The notes under the pieces: model-generated
Databases searched by the model: none
What the model saw: only the letters and a program-made list of their open reading frames with translations
Told to the model about the DNA's origin: nothing
In this document: piece by piece, positions 16,840 to 24,699 of the stretch
Layout: each line of letters begins with the position of its first letter
Numbering within the stretch: position 1 is the stretch's first letter
Made by a program: the position numbers and the translations under genes
Assembly: GCA_944389085.1 (NCBI GenBank)
Contig: CALXLB010000059.1
Span: 1 to 64,000 of the forward strand
Source of the DNA: an uncultured Spirochaetaceae bacterium
Lineage (GTDB): Bacteria; Spirochaetota; Spirochaetia; Sphaerochaetales; Sphaerochaetaceae
Reading direction: 5' to 3'
Length of the DNA: 64,000 nt

Positions 16840-17437
16840 TGATAAAAGCCTTTATTTTCTCAAGAAGCTCATTGTATTCAGTCACAAGAGAGAGATCTTT
16901 CTCGCTTTCAAGAATATTCTCGGGGGCCCTGAAAAGACAGCCGCAGTCAGCTGCACGGATCATTGCCAGATCGTTATAGCTGTCACCTGAGGCAAAAACA
17001 CGGAACCCGATTGCCCTGAGTGCTTCAACTGCTTTCTTCTTGCCATTCTCCGTCCTCATCCTGATATCACTAAGCATTCCATCCTTATCAATCACAAGAC
17101 TGTTGCAGAAGATTGTAGGATAACCGAGCTGTCTCATCAGCGGGAGTGCAAATTCGGAAAAAGTATCAGAAAGAATGATAACCTGAGTAAGTTCTCTGAG
17201 TTCATCGAGAAACCTTCTGGCGCCATCCAGAGGCTTTATAGTGGAAATAACGTCCTGGATATCGCTGAGCTTCAGTCCATGTTCGCGGAGAATATCCATC
17301 CTGAATTGCATCAGACGATGGTAGTCAGGTTCATCCCTGGTAGTGCGCTTCAAAGCCTCAATACCTGTTTTCTCCGCAAAGGCAATCCAAATCTCCGGTA
17401 CAAGAACCCCCTCAAGATCCAGTGTAACTATCTCCAT
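16832..17437 (-). CDS. thrH: ThrH-type phosphoserine phosphatase / homoserine phosphotransferase
   Basis: 201 aa HAD-superfamily protein. Motif I is DLEGVLVPEIW, with the E in place of the usual second Asp as in ThrH. Motif II is LSDTF, a lysine lies in the TENGKKKAV stretch, and motif IV is SGDSYNDLAM. ThrH hydrolyses phosphoserine and can transfer phosphate to homoserine. Length agrees with the Pseudomonas enzyme. Confidence 0.9.
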   Translation of the reverse strand: MEIVTLDLEGVLVPEIWIAFAEKTGIEALKRTTRDEPDYHRLMQFRMDILREHGLKLSDIQDVISTIKPLDGARRFLDELRELTQVIILSDTFSEFALPLMRQLGYPTIFCNSLVIDKDGMLSDIRMRTENGKKKAVEALRAIGFRVFASGDSYNDLAMIRAADCGCLFRAPENILESEKDLSLVTEYNELLEKIKAFING

Positions 17438-17462
17438 ACAAGTCTCCTAAAAGAATGATTTC

Positions 17463-18626
17463 TCAGATTTCATCGTGCATTTCAGGCATCTCGATATCAT
17501 CATGCTCTTCGATTTCCATATGACGTTTACGACGTTTGGACTTCTCAAATCTCCTGCGGTAGTCACGTCCTTCAGAGAGCATTATCGCAACAGGCTTCAA
17601 CGCTGGAACATTCGCAGAGATTATCTGGATAATTGATGTCAGTGGAACAGAAAGGAACATTCCTGCAAGGCCCCAGATATATCCCCAGATAGCCAATGAT
17701 ACGAGAATCACGAATGGAGAGATGTTGAGCTGTACTCCCTGTAGACGTGGATCAATGATATTTCCCAATACCATCTCAATGGAAATCATCAGAATTGAGA
17801 TATAAATCACATATCCCCAGTCCGGTGAGAACTGTATGATGGCCATGATGATTGTGCCTGCTGTACAGACAATTGAACCAATAGTAGGAATAAAATTAAG
17901 AATCACAGCCAGAACGCCCCATACAAGAGCGAAATCAAGTCCGGTGATTACAGAAACAAAATAGAAGAGAATACCTGTGGCAATGCTTATCACGACCTTG
18001 ATAAGCAGATACTTGGACATCTGGTGATTCATCCTTGCAACCATCTGACCTGCCCTCTGTGCCTTTCCTCTCGGGAAAGCTTCCAGAAGCTTCGGGAAAA
18101 CTGTCTTTCTTTCCAGAATTATGAAAAGAAGATAGACATAAACAAGAAGCGCATCGGAAAGAATACTGATGAATTTACCGGATATCGAGGTAAGGGAAGC
18201 CATCAGAATCCCATACCAGTCTATATTCAGATAGCTGAGAAGCGAGAAAGATTGCGGATCGACATCCATATATCTGGCAAGCATGCTTGAGAGATACCTG
18301 TCAAAAGCCTGCACACGCGGAGCATATGCGGGAATACCACCAGGCTGAATAAGCATGTTAACCATCAGGAAAAAAACATATACGAAAAGCACAAAGACAA
18401 CCAATACAAGCACCATGACTATCACAAGGGAGAGAATACGCGGCACATGCATCCGGTCGAGACGCGACAATATCGGACTGACGAGAACAAAGATGAAAAA
18501 AGCTATGACAATCGGCAGTATGAAATCAGAGCAAACCTTAAGAAGAAACAGGAATAACACTCCGGCTAGAAAAGCCAGAATATTCCTTATCTGTTTTTTA
18601 AGACTATCCTGAGGCCCTGGATTCAT
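17463..18626 (-). CDS. AI-2E family transporter
   Basis: 387 aa from the ATG of MNPGPQDSLKKQ; further upstream in-frame codons would overlap the divergent trmJ gene. Eight hydrophobic helices follow the AI-2E exporter (PF01594) pattern, with a long extracytoplasmic segment after the third and the signature GNIIDPRLQG. A polar tail of Arg/Lys then Glu/Asp ends the protein. Substrate unknown; family members export autoinducer or exchange sodium/protons. Confidence 0.85.
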   Translation of the reverse strand: MNPGPQDSLKKQIRNILAFLAGVLFLFLLKVCSDFILPIVIAFFIFVLVSPILSRLDRMHVPRILSLVIVMVLVLVVFVLFVYVFFLMVNMLIQPGGIPAYAPRVQAFDRYLSSMLARYMDVDPQSFSLLSYLNIDWYGILMASLTSISGKFISILSDALLVYVYLLFIILERKTVFPKLLEAFPRGKAQRAGQMVARMNHQMSKYLLIKVVISIATGILFYFVSVITGLDFALVWGVLAVILNFIPTIGSIVCTAGTIIMAIIQFSPDWGYVIYISILMISIEMVLGNIIDPRLQGVQLNISPFVILVSLAIWGYIWGLAGMFLSVPLTSIIQIISANVPALKPVAIMLSEGRDYRRRFEKSKRRKRHMEIEEHDDIEMPEMHDEI

Positions 18627-18645
18627 GGAGAGATTGTACTCCACT

Positions 18646-18673
18646 ATGGCAAAAACAGGCAATATGCTATACT
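18646..18673 (+). promoter_or_regulatory. Putative promoter placing trmJ on a leaderless transcript
   Basis: A -10 hexamer TATACT (18668–18673) sits 7 bp before the ATG of trmJ. A weak -35 ATGGCA (18646–18651) lies 16 bp farther up. The start of transcription would coincide with the start codon, and no Shine-Dalgarno is present before the ATG. Confidence 0.45.
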
Positions 18674-18680
18674 CTCCTCT

Positions 18681-19415
18681 ATGGAAACTGCTGGCTATCT
18701 TGAACGTATCAGAATCGTTCTCGTAGACACACAGGACGGAGCAAACATCGGTTCTGTGTGCCGCGCCATGAAAACAATGGGCATCACAGATCTCGCAATT
18801 GTCGGAGATCGGGAATATGACGAAGACAGAGTAAGAACGCTTGCCCTCCATGCAAGTGACATATGGGAAAAGGCAAAGCGTTTTGGAACGCTTTCAGAAG
18901 CACTCGCTGACAGTATCTTCACTGTAGGTGCAACCAGGCGGCGGGGCAAATTCAGAAAACTGAGCGCATACTCACCAGAACAGCTTTCCGAGAAGATATC
19001 AACACTCCCGGATGGCAGGATCTCAATAGTATTCGGAAGAGAATCCGATGGGCTGAGAGATGACGAAGTAGCTCAATGCTCATCAATTGTCACAATCCCC
19101 ACATCAGATGCATTCCCCTCCCTCAACCTTTCACAAGCCGTACAGATTATCTGCTATGTACTTTTCAATGGAGCACTTGTCTATAAACAAGGCATGACAG
19201 CTGTCTCCCATGAAAAAGCAAGAGAAAGTGCTGCTGGAATTTCAGAGCATCTGGAAAAGATGGGTTACTATAAACTTGCCGATGAGGAAAAATGGACACG
19301 CCAGCTTATCGCGGACATCATAGAGCGGGCAGCTCTCTCTGGAGAAGAACTCCGGCGCTTCGAGAAGATATTCCGCAAAGCAGAACTTATCGCAATGCAC
19401 AAGAGGGATATCTGA
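18681..19415 (+). CDS. trmJ: tRNA (cytidine/uridine-2'-O-)-methyltransferase TrmJ
   Basis: 244 aa SPOUT methyltransferase. The N-terminal VLVDTQDGANIGSVCRAM block and the knot residues VFGRESDGL, VTIPTSDAFPSLNLSQAV are typical of TrmJ, which methylates the ribose at position 32 of tRNAs. A helical C-terminal extension (about 165–244) matches the family. Its TGA overlaps the ATG of the following phosphodiesterase gene. Confidence 0.92.
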   Translation: METAGYLERIRIVLVDTQDGANIGSVCRAMKTMGITDLAIVGDREYDEDRVRTLALHASDIWEKAKRFGTLSEALADSIFTVGATRRRGKFRKLSAYSPEQLSEKISTLPDGRISIVFGRESDGLRDDEVAQCSSIVTIPTSDAFPSLNLSQAVQIICYVLFNGALVYKQGMTAVSHEKARESAAGISEHLEKMGYYKLADEEKWTRQLIADIIERAALSGEELRRFEKIFRKAELIAMHKRDI

Positions 19416-20215
19416 TGGAACACTCATTTCTCAATCCGCTGCCACGGATAGTTGCACATCGGGGAGATTCAAAATATTTTCCGGAAAACACGCTTCCGGC
19501 TTTTGTCTCAGCAGCAGAACTCGGTGTTGATGTAATTGAGACAGACGTCCATCTTACAAAAGATGGAGAGATTGTCATCTGGCATGATCCGACATTGGAG
19601 AGAAACACCAATGGAAGAGGTACGCTGGAAAGCCATACGCTTGCAGAGCTGAAAGAGCTGGATGCTGGTTACAACTTCACCCAGGATGATGGCAAAAGCT
19701 ATCCATTCAGGGGAAAAGGCGTACAGCTTGCTACTCTCGATGAGGCTCTCAAAGCTCTTCCTGACACAAGGTTCAATATCGATCTGAAGAGCCAGGAAAA
19801 AGAAATTGTTGAACAATATATCAGCGTCATAAGGAAAAATAAAGCAGAAGAAAGAGTCTGCACAGCCTCATTCCATCTAGAGAATCTTCTATCTCTCAGA
19901 TCACTGGCTCCGGATCTGCTGACTTCAATATCCACAAAAGAGGTCGTACCCCTTGTGATAAAACAGAAACTGCATATACTGCCCAGACAATTCAAGAAGA
20001 GAATCATTTTCCAGATTCCTGTAAAACAGTATGGACTCAAGATAGTCACTCCATCTTTCGTGCGTGACATGCATGAGCGCAATGCTGTTGTAATGGTCTG
20101 GACAATCAATGAGAAAAAAGAGATGGAATATCTTTATTCCATCGGTGTAGACACGATAATGACAGATGACCCTAGGCTTCTGCTTGAAACGGCAGAAGAA
20201 ATGGGAATCAGATAA
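19415..20215 (+). CDS. Glycerophosphodiester phosphodiesterase
   Basis: 266 aa cytoplasmic GDPD-family TIM barrel. The HRGDSKYFPENTLPAF motif carries the general-acid His and Arg, ETDVH supplies metal ligands, and WHD completes the first active-site part. It releases glycerol-3-phosphate from deacylated phospholipid. The start is the ATG that overlaps the trmJ stop (ATGA), preceded by AAGAGGG. Later motifs (FNIDLK, VWTIN) are also present. Confidence 0.92.
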   Translation: MEHSFLNPLPRIVAHRGDSKYFPENTLPAFVSAAELGVDVIETDVHLTKDGEIVIWHDPTLERNTNGRGTLESHTLAELKELDAGYNFTQDDGKSYPFRGKGVQLATLDEALKALPDTRFNIDLKSQEKEIVEQYISVIRKNKAEERVCTASFHLENLLSLRSLAPDLLTSISTKEVVPLVIKQKLHILPRQFKKRIIFQIPVKQYGLKIVTPSFVRDMHERNAVVMVWTINEKKEMEYLYSIGVDTIMTDDPRLLLETAEEMGIR

Positions 20216-20225
20216 TGAGGTAGCT

Positions 20226-21329
20226 ATGGCAAGTGATGTTTTCTTCACAGATCTGAGAACAGGTTTCAACAACTCCCTTCTCGACAAACTGAGAAGGGTC
20301 ATGGAAAGAGCAGGTATTGGCAATATTGATTTCCAGGACCACTTCGCAGCAATCAAGATTCATTTCGGCGAACCTGGAAACCTTGCATTCCTCCGTCCGA
20401 ACTGGGCAAAAGCTGTTGCAGATGCCGTAAAGGAAAAAGGTGGCAAGCCTTTCCTCACAGACTGCAACACATTATATGTCGGAGGGAGAAAGAATGCTCT
20501 CGACCATATGGATACTGCCATGCTCAATGGTTTCTCTCCGCTCTCAACTGGTTGCCAGATAATCATAGCAGATGGATTGAAGGGAACCGATGATGTGGAA
20601 GTACCTGTTGATGGCAAATATGTGCATGAAGCAAAAATAGGCAGAGCAATCATGGATGCAGATATCATCATCTCCCTTTCCCATTTCAAAGGCCATGAAG
20701 CAACAGGGTTCGGAGGGGCTCTGAAGAATATCGGAATGGGTTCTGGTTCCAGAAGAGGAAAGATGGAAATGCATGCAGCCGGGAAGCCTAATGTCGCCGC
20801 AGACAAATGCGTCTCATGCCACCGCTGTGAAAAAATATGCGCTCATGGTGCTCCTGATTTCACTACAGGCAAATGCGTGATCAATCATGAAAAATGCGTA
20901 GGCTGCGGCCGCTGCATGGGAATATGCCCGAAAGATGCTATTGTGGAAGGAACAAGCAATTCCAATGAAATTCTCAACTGCAGAATGATGGAATATGCCA
21001 AAGCCGTACTACAGGACAGACCATCATTCCATATTTCCATTGCAATCGACATCTCTCCAAACTGTGACTGCCATGCCGAGAATGATGCTCCTATTGTCCC
21101 GAATATCGGAATCTTCGCTTCCTTTGATCCTGTAGCACTCGACCAGGCTGCCGCAGATGCTGTAAACAGAATGCCTGTGAATCCTGGAACAATGCTAAGC
21201 GAAGCTGAGCATTCCCATCATGATCATTTTGATGATGTCCATCCAGATACGAACTGGAAGCAGGGTCTTGAATATGCCGAGTCAATCGGACTGGGAACAA
21301 GAGATTATAATCTTATCGTTGTAAAATGA
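20226..21329 (+). CDS. DUF362 protein with two 4Fe-4S ferredoxin clusters
   Basis: 367 aa. The N-terminal DUF362 domain (about 1–190) is followed by two CxxCxxC clusters (CVSCHRCEKIC ... and CVGCGRCMGICP, about 198–240), then a second DUF362 part ending in a His/Asp-rich loop (SHHDHFDD). The family is an iron–sulphur redox protein of uncertain reaction. Start chosen at the ATG after GAGGT. It was convergent with nagB before prophage insertion. Confidence 0.85.
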   Translation: MASDVFFTDLRTGFNNSLLDKLRRVMERAGIGNIDFQDHFAAIKIHFGEPGNLAFLRPNWAKAVADAVKEKGGKPFLTDCNTLYVGGRKNALDHMDTAMLNGFSPLSTGCQIIIADGLKGTDDVEVPVDGKYVHEAKIGRAIMDADIIISLSHFKGHEATGFGGALKNIGMGSGSRRGKMEMHAAGKPNVAADKCVSCHRCEKICAHGAPDFTTGKCVINHEKCVGCGRCMGICPKDAIVEGTSNSNEILNCRMMEYAKAVLQDRPSFHISIAIDISPNCDCHAENDAPIVPNIGIFASFDPVALDQAAADAVNRMPVNPGTMLSEAEHSHHDHFDDVHPDTNWKQGLEYAESIGLGTRDYNLIVVK

Positions 21330-21334
21330 GACAG

Positions 21335-21364
21335 CAAAGCCCACGCAGAACTTGACGTGGGCTT
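21335..21364 (+). terminator. Rho-independent terminator after the DUF362 gene
   Basis: A 10-bp perfect stem (AAAGCCCACG / CGTGGGCTTT) with a 10-nt loop is followed by AATTTTTATTT on the plus strand. It may also have served the original nagB in the opposite direction. Confidence 0.8.
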
Positions 21365-21370
21365 TAATTT

Positions 21371-21418
21371 TTATTTCAGAGTGTTTGGATCGAGATTAGC
21401 CTGTTCAATATCCTTGAA
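21371..21418 (-). pseudogene. Displaced 3' end of nagB (original chromosomal tail)
   Basis: Read on the minus strand this stretch encodes [15 protein letters not shown] and a TAA stop. That is the C-terminus of NagB with one more Lys than the current nagB, whose tail ends ...NPNTL-type NTL. Codons before the FKDIEQ segment do not match NagB. The simplest reading is that phage integration replaced the end of nagB and left this remnant at the left junction. Confidence 0.85.
21393..21418. repeat. attL core
   Basis: 26-bp sequence matching 58298–58323 with one mismatch (position 21404, T versus C); the match extends 6 bp to the left with one more difference. It lies inside nagB coding sequence and marks the left end of the prophage. 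Confidence 0.88.
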
Positions 21419-21423
21419 GCAAG

Positions 21424-21590
21424 GTATGAAGAAGTAAATATTGTTCTTTATCGTTCGTAATTGTTTTATACAATTATTTGCGTACAAAGAAATTATAAAT
21501 TATACCTAGTTCATTTTCGTTTTTACTTGTTCTTTATTGTTTTCTATTGTTCTTCAGATTTCCGTGGACAAATCGTGGACAATTTTTACT
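21424..21590. other. Non-coding left prophage arm with repeats (attP arm region)
   Basis: AT-rich and without a gene. It contains a direct repeat CGTGGACAA at 21563–21571 and 21574–21582 (11-bp period). A second repeat, TTGTTCTTTAT(C/T)GTT, lies at 21441–21455 and 21527–21541, with a partial copy at 21547. The right arm has a matching CGTGGGCAA pair. These are plausible integrase/excisionase arm sites. Confidence 0.5.
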
Positions 21591-21618
21591 AAAAAATCCC
21601 CTGGCTTACAGGCCAGGG
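21591..21618 (-). terminator. Terminator of the prophage late operon
   Basis: On the minus strand a 7-bp GC-rich stem (CCCTGGC / GCCAGGG) with a short loop is followed by GATTTTTT. It lies 34 bp after the stop of the last prophage gene, as expected for the end of the late transcript. Confidence 0.8.
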
Positions 21619-21651
21619 AAAATGGAGAATATATAATTCTACAAACCAGAA

Positions 21652-22326
21652 TCAGAGGTTCACTAAATCTGTCTCAATGCCATTTATGGTAATAGTGCCG
21701 GTCTTTGGCATCTCAAAGCTTGAAACAGATACATCAGCAACTCCAGCCGCCTTACCGTCAGACATGACGATAGTCACAGGAGAAAGCGTTGTACCGTCCT
21801 TCGATATGAAACGGCCACCAAGTTCTGACGCAGCGATAGTCATATCATCAAACTCAAGAGCAATGTACTTCGATGTATCGCACTGAAGCGTAATAGCTAT
21901 ATCAGTTACCTTATATGAATCAGCAACAAAGCCAGTACCCTCTGCATTCATAGTTCCATGGAGCGTAAGAGTCAGAGTGCCTGTGACAGTCCTTGTGTAG
22001 AGCCATGGCGTCGGGTCCTCTGGGTTCCTGTGACCGTCATAGTCATACTTTGTGAGGGTGAGAGGAATCACGATAGAATCCTTCCCTACTGTCACCGTAT
22101 CAGCGACCATAGACTGCACAGTAGCTCCTGGCTCATCATCTACCTTCTCGCCTTTGAGAACGTGGTCCAGATCTCCGAGAACACGTACATGGCCAAAAGC
22201 ACCAATGTAGTTCTGGAAGGTCTTCACCTCATCCTCTGTAAGCGCCGGAAGATTCCCTTCTGGCTTACAAGCCACGATACCTACAAGCATTGCTGCTATA
22301 ATCAATACAACAAAAATCTTCTTCAT
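21652..22326 (-). CDS. Prophage-encoded lipoprotein
   Basis: 224 aa from the ATG behind a good Shine-Dalgarno (TAGGAGATATCTC). A signal sequence (KKIFVVLIIAAMLVGIVAC) ends in a plausible lipobox cysteine at about 20. The mature part is beta-rich, without a recognised domain. It is the last gene of the late operon, in a position often used for lysis accessory genes or lysogenic-conversion cargo. The role is open. Confidence 0.65.
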   Translation of the reverse strand: MKKIFVVLIIAAMLVGIVACKPEGNLPALTEDEVKTFQNYIGAFGHVRVLGDLDHVLKGEKVDDEPGATVQSMVADTVTVGKDSIVIPLTLTKYDYDGHRNPEDPTPWLYTRTVTGTLTLTLHGTMNAEGTGFVADSYKVTDIAITLQCDTSKYIALEFDDMTIAASELGGRFISKDGTTLSPVTIVMSDGKAAGVADVSVSSFEMPKTGTITINGIETDLVNL

Positions 22327-22363
22327 GAGATATCTCCTATGGCGGGAAGATCCCGCCTTATAA

Positions 22364-22960
22364 TCAGAACATCCAGCCAATACCAGCACGGAAAGTGAAA
22401 TCCTCAATGCTGAAATCCATCAGCTCAGTAAGGTTTCCTCCGAGCATATAATCAGCTCCGAGCTCAAGCATCAAAGAATTTCCTAGCCGCGTGCCCACAG
22501 TGAGGCCGAGTCCATAGCTTGGATAGCCTTCATAAAACCCGATTATGCCGTCAAGCATCAGATAGGCTTTCGTCCCTGTCTCATCCTTCAGCTTAGCGTT
22601 CTCTGCTGAGAGATCATCTATGGTGGAATCCTTCGCCTTAGAGGTCTCTTCCAAAGCTGCATAATCACCTTTGGCAGCATCAAGCTCTGCAAGAATTGCA
22701 GCCACTTCATCATTAGTCAGCCTCTTCCCCGCTTCCGCCTTCTCTGCAGCTTCCTGCACTACGAAGGATATCTGCGGCTCTGTCGAGATGGTTCCTTCCT
22801 GATTCCCAGAGTCTATCTTCTGCTCTTCTGCTGGGACTTCCAGATCCGAGATAACGATAGTTTCTGTCTCCTGTAAGCTTGTCACACGCCCTGGAAAGGC
22901 CCAGAGCGAGAAGGAGGCCGCCAACAGCACCAATAAGAATATCAATGACTTTCTGCACAT
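22364..22960 (-). CDS. Secreted coiled-coil protein with outer-membrane-like C-terminus
   Basis: 198 aa. A signal peptide (CRKSLIFLLVLLAASFSLWA) is followed by an acidic linker and a coiled coil (about 60–125). The final 70 residues have alternating aromatic/glycine strands ending in ...GIGWMF. A terminal phenylalanine is typical of outer-membrane barrel strands. GGAGGG precedes the ATG, which overlaps the previous stop by one base. Function unknown; it could span periplasm and outer membrane during lysis or alter the lysogen surface. Confidence 0.6.
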   Translation of the reverse strand: MCRKSLIFLLVLLAASFSLWAFPGRVTSLQETETIVISDLEVPAEEQKIDSGNQEGTISTEPQISFVVQEAAEKAEAGKRLTNDEVAAILAELDAAKGDYAALEETSKAKDSTIDDLSAENAKLKDETGTKAYLMLDGIIGFYEGYPSYGLGLTVGTRLGNSLMLELGADYMLGGNLTELMDFSIEDFTFRAGIGWMF

Positions 22961-23517
22961 TATTTCCCTCCAGTTATTTTCCTGATGTAATCACGGCCTT
23001 TCCTGGCCTCTTCAATCTTTCCTGCCTTAAGGGCTTCCTCTACTGTCAGAGCCTGTCCATCAACTTTAAGTGTCAATGGTTTATCCAGGTTCGGAGAATT
23101 ACCCAGCTTATCATCAACAAGCTGATAACGGAGAGTTGATTCCAGGCTATTCCTGGTTCTCACTTCAGCAACAGCTTTGCAGAAACGTGTTCCTACTGCC
23201 ATGAGAATCCCGATGCACATTACAGAGAGCCAGAGAGTTGTCCAGCCCCAGGAGGATGAAAGAATTCCACCAAGCCAGCCACCGCATGCAAGAAGCATGT
23301 AGATTGTGATCTGCCACATTTCCGGAGCGTAATCCTTGAGATAAATATGATAGACAAGTCTAGCGAGTGTTGTTCCGACTCCACCGAAAAGAATTCCCCA
23401 GAAGATGGAATAAGCAAGACAAGAACTAAAGACCAGACCGGCAAGAAGCGCTGCAATAATGCAGCAGAGCACTCCAGGAATGCCATAAATCAGCAATTTC
23501 TTCTGATATGTTTTCAT
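22960..23517 (-). CDS. Prophage membrane protein, four helices
   Basis: 185 aa with about four transmembrane helices between residues 8 and 115, then a soluble tail of 70 residues. It overlaps the holin-like gene upstream (4 bp) and the next gene (1 bp). Family not recognised. Its neighbours suggest a role in lysis. Confidence 0.55.
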   Translation of the reverse strand: MKTYQKKLLIYGIPGVLCCIIAALLAGLVFSSCLAYSIFWGILFGGVGTTLARLVYHIYLKDYAPEMWQITIYMLLACGGWLGGILSSSWGWTTLWLSVMCIGILMAVGTRFCKAVAEVRTRNSLESTLRYQLVDDKLGNSPNLDKPLTLKVDGQALTVEEALKAGKIEEARKGRDYIRKITGGK

Positions 23518-23864
23518 GCGGCCTCCTTCTCGGCCTTCTTTGCGTTGTGCCTTTTGATGATTCCATGACCGATGTCGTAGACGATAAACGAAAACCCCGT
23601 GTAAACGATTCCGTTCCCGATGCCGTAAAGCAGTACGCGCTCTACTCCCTTCCAGCTTGTCACCTCATACTGAAGCCAGCCGAACACAAGGCCGACAGTC
23701 AGATAAAGAATGAGAAGAATGACAGGAAGAGGCGGACACCACTTAGGCAGATTGCTTCTCTTCAGCCAATATCCGGCTATCATGACAACTGCAATCCAGA
23801 CGGCCATGATAGGATCCAGATAAGAAGCAAAAAGCTTAATGATGGAGAATACAGGTGCACCCAT
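23514..23864 (-). CDS. Holin-like small membrane protein
   Basis: 116 aa from the ATG of MGAPVFSIIKLF, which has an excellent ribosome site (GGAGGGGATAAAT). Three hydrophobic helices lie between about 5 and 95, with a charged C-terminus (KRHNAKKAEKEAA). This fits a phage holin. An upstream in-frame ATG (23981) would add 39 residues including a weak hydrophobic segment, so a dual-start holin/antiholin pair is possible, but no ribosome site is seen there. Confidence 0.6.
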   Translation of the reverse strand: MGAPVFSIIKLFASYLDPIMAVWIAVVMIAGYWLKRSNLPKWCPPLPVILLILYLTVGLVFGWLQYEVTSWKGVERVLLYGIGNGIVYTGFSFIVYDIGHGIIKRHNAKKAEKEAA

Positions 23865-24019
23865 ATTTATCCCCTCCTCAATGATGATCCGGATGAATCC
23901 GACAGCAGCAGAGAGACACGAAACGACAGGGGCTGTAAGTCCCTTGCGCGCATTGTCTGTTTCGTTCCTCTCTGTAGCCATGCAATCAGGATATAAACGG
24001 GTTATATACAAAGAAAGCC

Positions 24020-24048
24020 AACCTGCCCTGAGATGGTACAGGTTGATG
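24020..24048 (-). terminator. Possible terminator after the tail-collar genes
   Basis: An inverted repeat CAACCTG/CAGGTTG with a 12–15 nt loop is followed on the minus strand by GCTTTCTTTG. It lies between the last collar gene and the holin block and may reduce read-through; the T-tract is weak. Confidence 0.35.
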
Positions 24049-24053
24049 GAAAG

Positions 24054-24687
24054 TTACGCTGTTCTCCTCCAGATGTTCACTGCGATGTAGGGAGGCAGGT
24101 TGTTATGAGCCGCACCGGAACCGGCAGAGCCGACAGTGATGGAATGAGTATGAGCACTTTTGTTTGACGTTGTAAGGCTCTGCGCGGCACTGCCTGTCGT
24201 GAATTCAACCTCAAAATAATCCCAGTAGTGCTGACCCATGTTTCCTATTGTATTGCTTGCAAATTGTGTCGCTGTACATCCTGAGCTTTCGTTAGGAGAA
24301 TTTTTTGAATCATCATCAACACCCACCATGCCGTTTATTGTAACGGTCTTCCTGCTTGATGGTACTGTTACTGTATGAGTATGGCTTCCAGCAGAATCAC
24401 TGGAACCTGAATGACTATGGCTCGGCATCTCATTCGTTGTCAGCTTGTGCGTAGCCTCTCCGCCTTTGGCTCCTACTGCATACCCGTCTCCTGCCGCCAT
24501 CAGGAACCTGCCTGACTCCAGCTTCTCCCATGTTCCGCCTCCAAGAATCTCAGATGGGTTCCTGGAATCAGATGTGAAGTAATAGCTTCCTACGGGATAT
24601 GATACAATACCCCCCCCCAACTGTTTCAGCCACGATTTTCTTTATAAGCTTCTCAAGGGCCTCTCTGCCCATTCCGCTTGATTGCAT
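24054..24687 (-). CDS. Tail-collar/receptor-binding protein 1, poly-G frameshifted (OFF)
   Basis: The collar part (about 185 aa, from IVSYPVGSYYF to ...IWRRTA) is out of frame with an N-terminal segment that begins at 24687 behind GGAGATAAGA (MQSSGMGREALEKLIKKIVA...). A G9 run (24610–24618) separates the two. With nine G the N-terminal frame runs into YCIISRRKLL; with eight or eleven it would join smoothly as V-GGG-IVSYP. The collar domain has the LGGGTWEKLESGRFLMA and EMPSHSHS motifs of phage tail-collar proteins and His-rich repeats. Paralogue of the two upstream genes; probable adsorption protein, currently OFF by phase variation. Confidence 0.8.
24610..24618 (-). repeat. Poly-G tract (G9 on coding strand), switch 1
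   Basis: Nine C on the plus strand, G9 in the sense of transcription, inside the collar gene between codons for its N-terminal helix and collar domain. In-frame joining requires 8 or 11 residues. Confidence 0.85.
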
Positions 24688-24699
24688 TCTTATCTCCTC

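Noticed and set aside
22713-22958. An 81-codon frame with a GTG start and hydrophobic N-terminus nested inside the exported coiled-coil gene, resembling an Rz/Rz1 arrangement
   Set aside because: The hydrophobic stretch mirrors the signal peptide codons of the main frame, there is no lipobox, and the rest is Arg/Ser-rich and of shadow type. The main frame has the better ribosome site.
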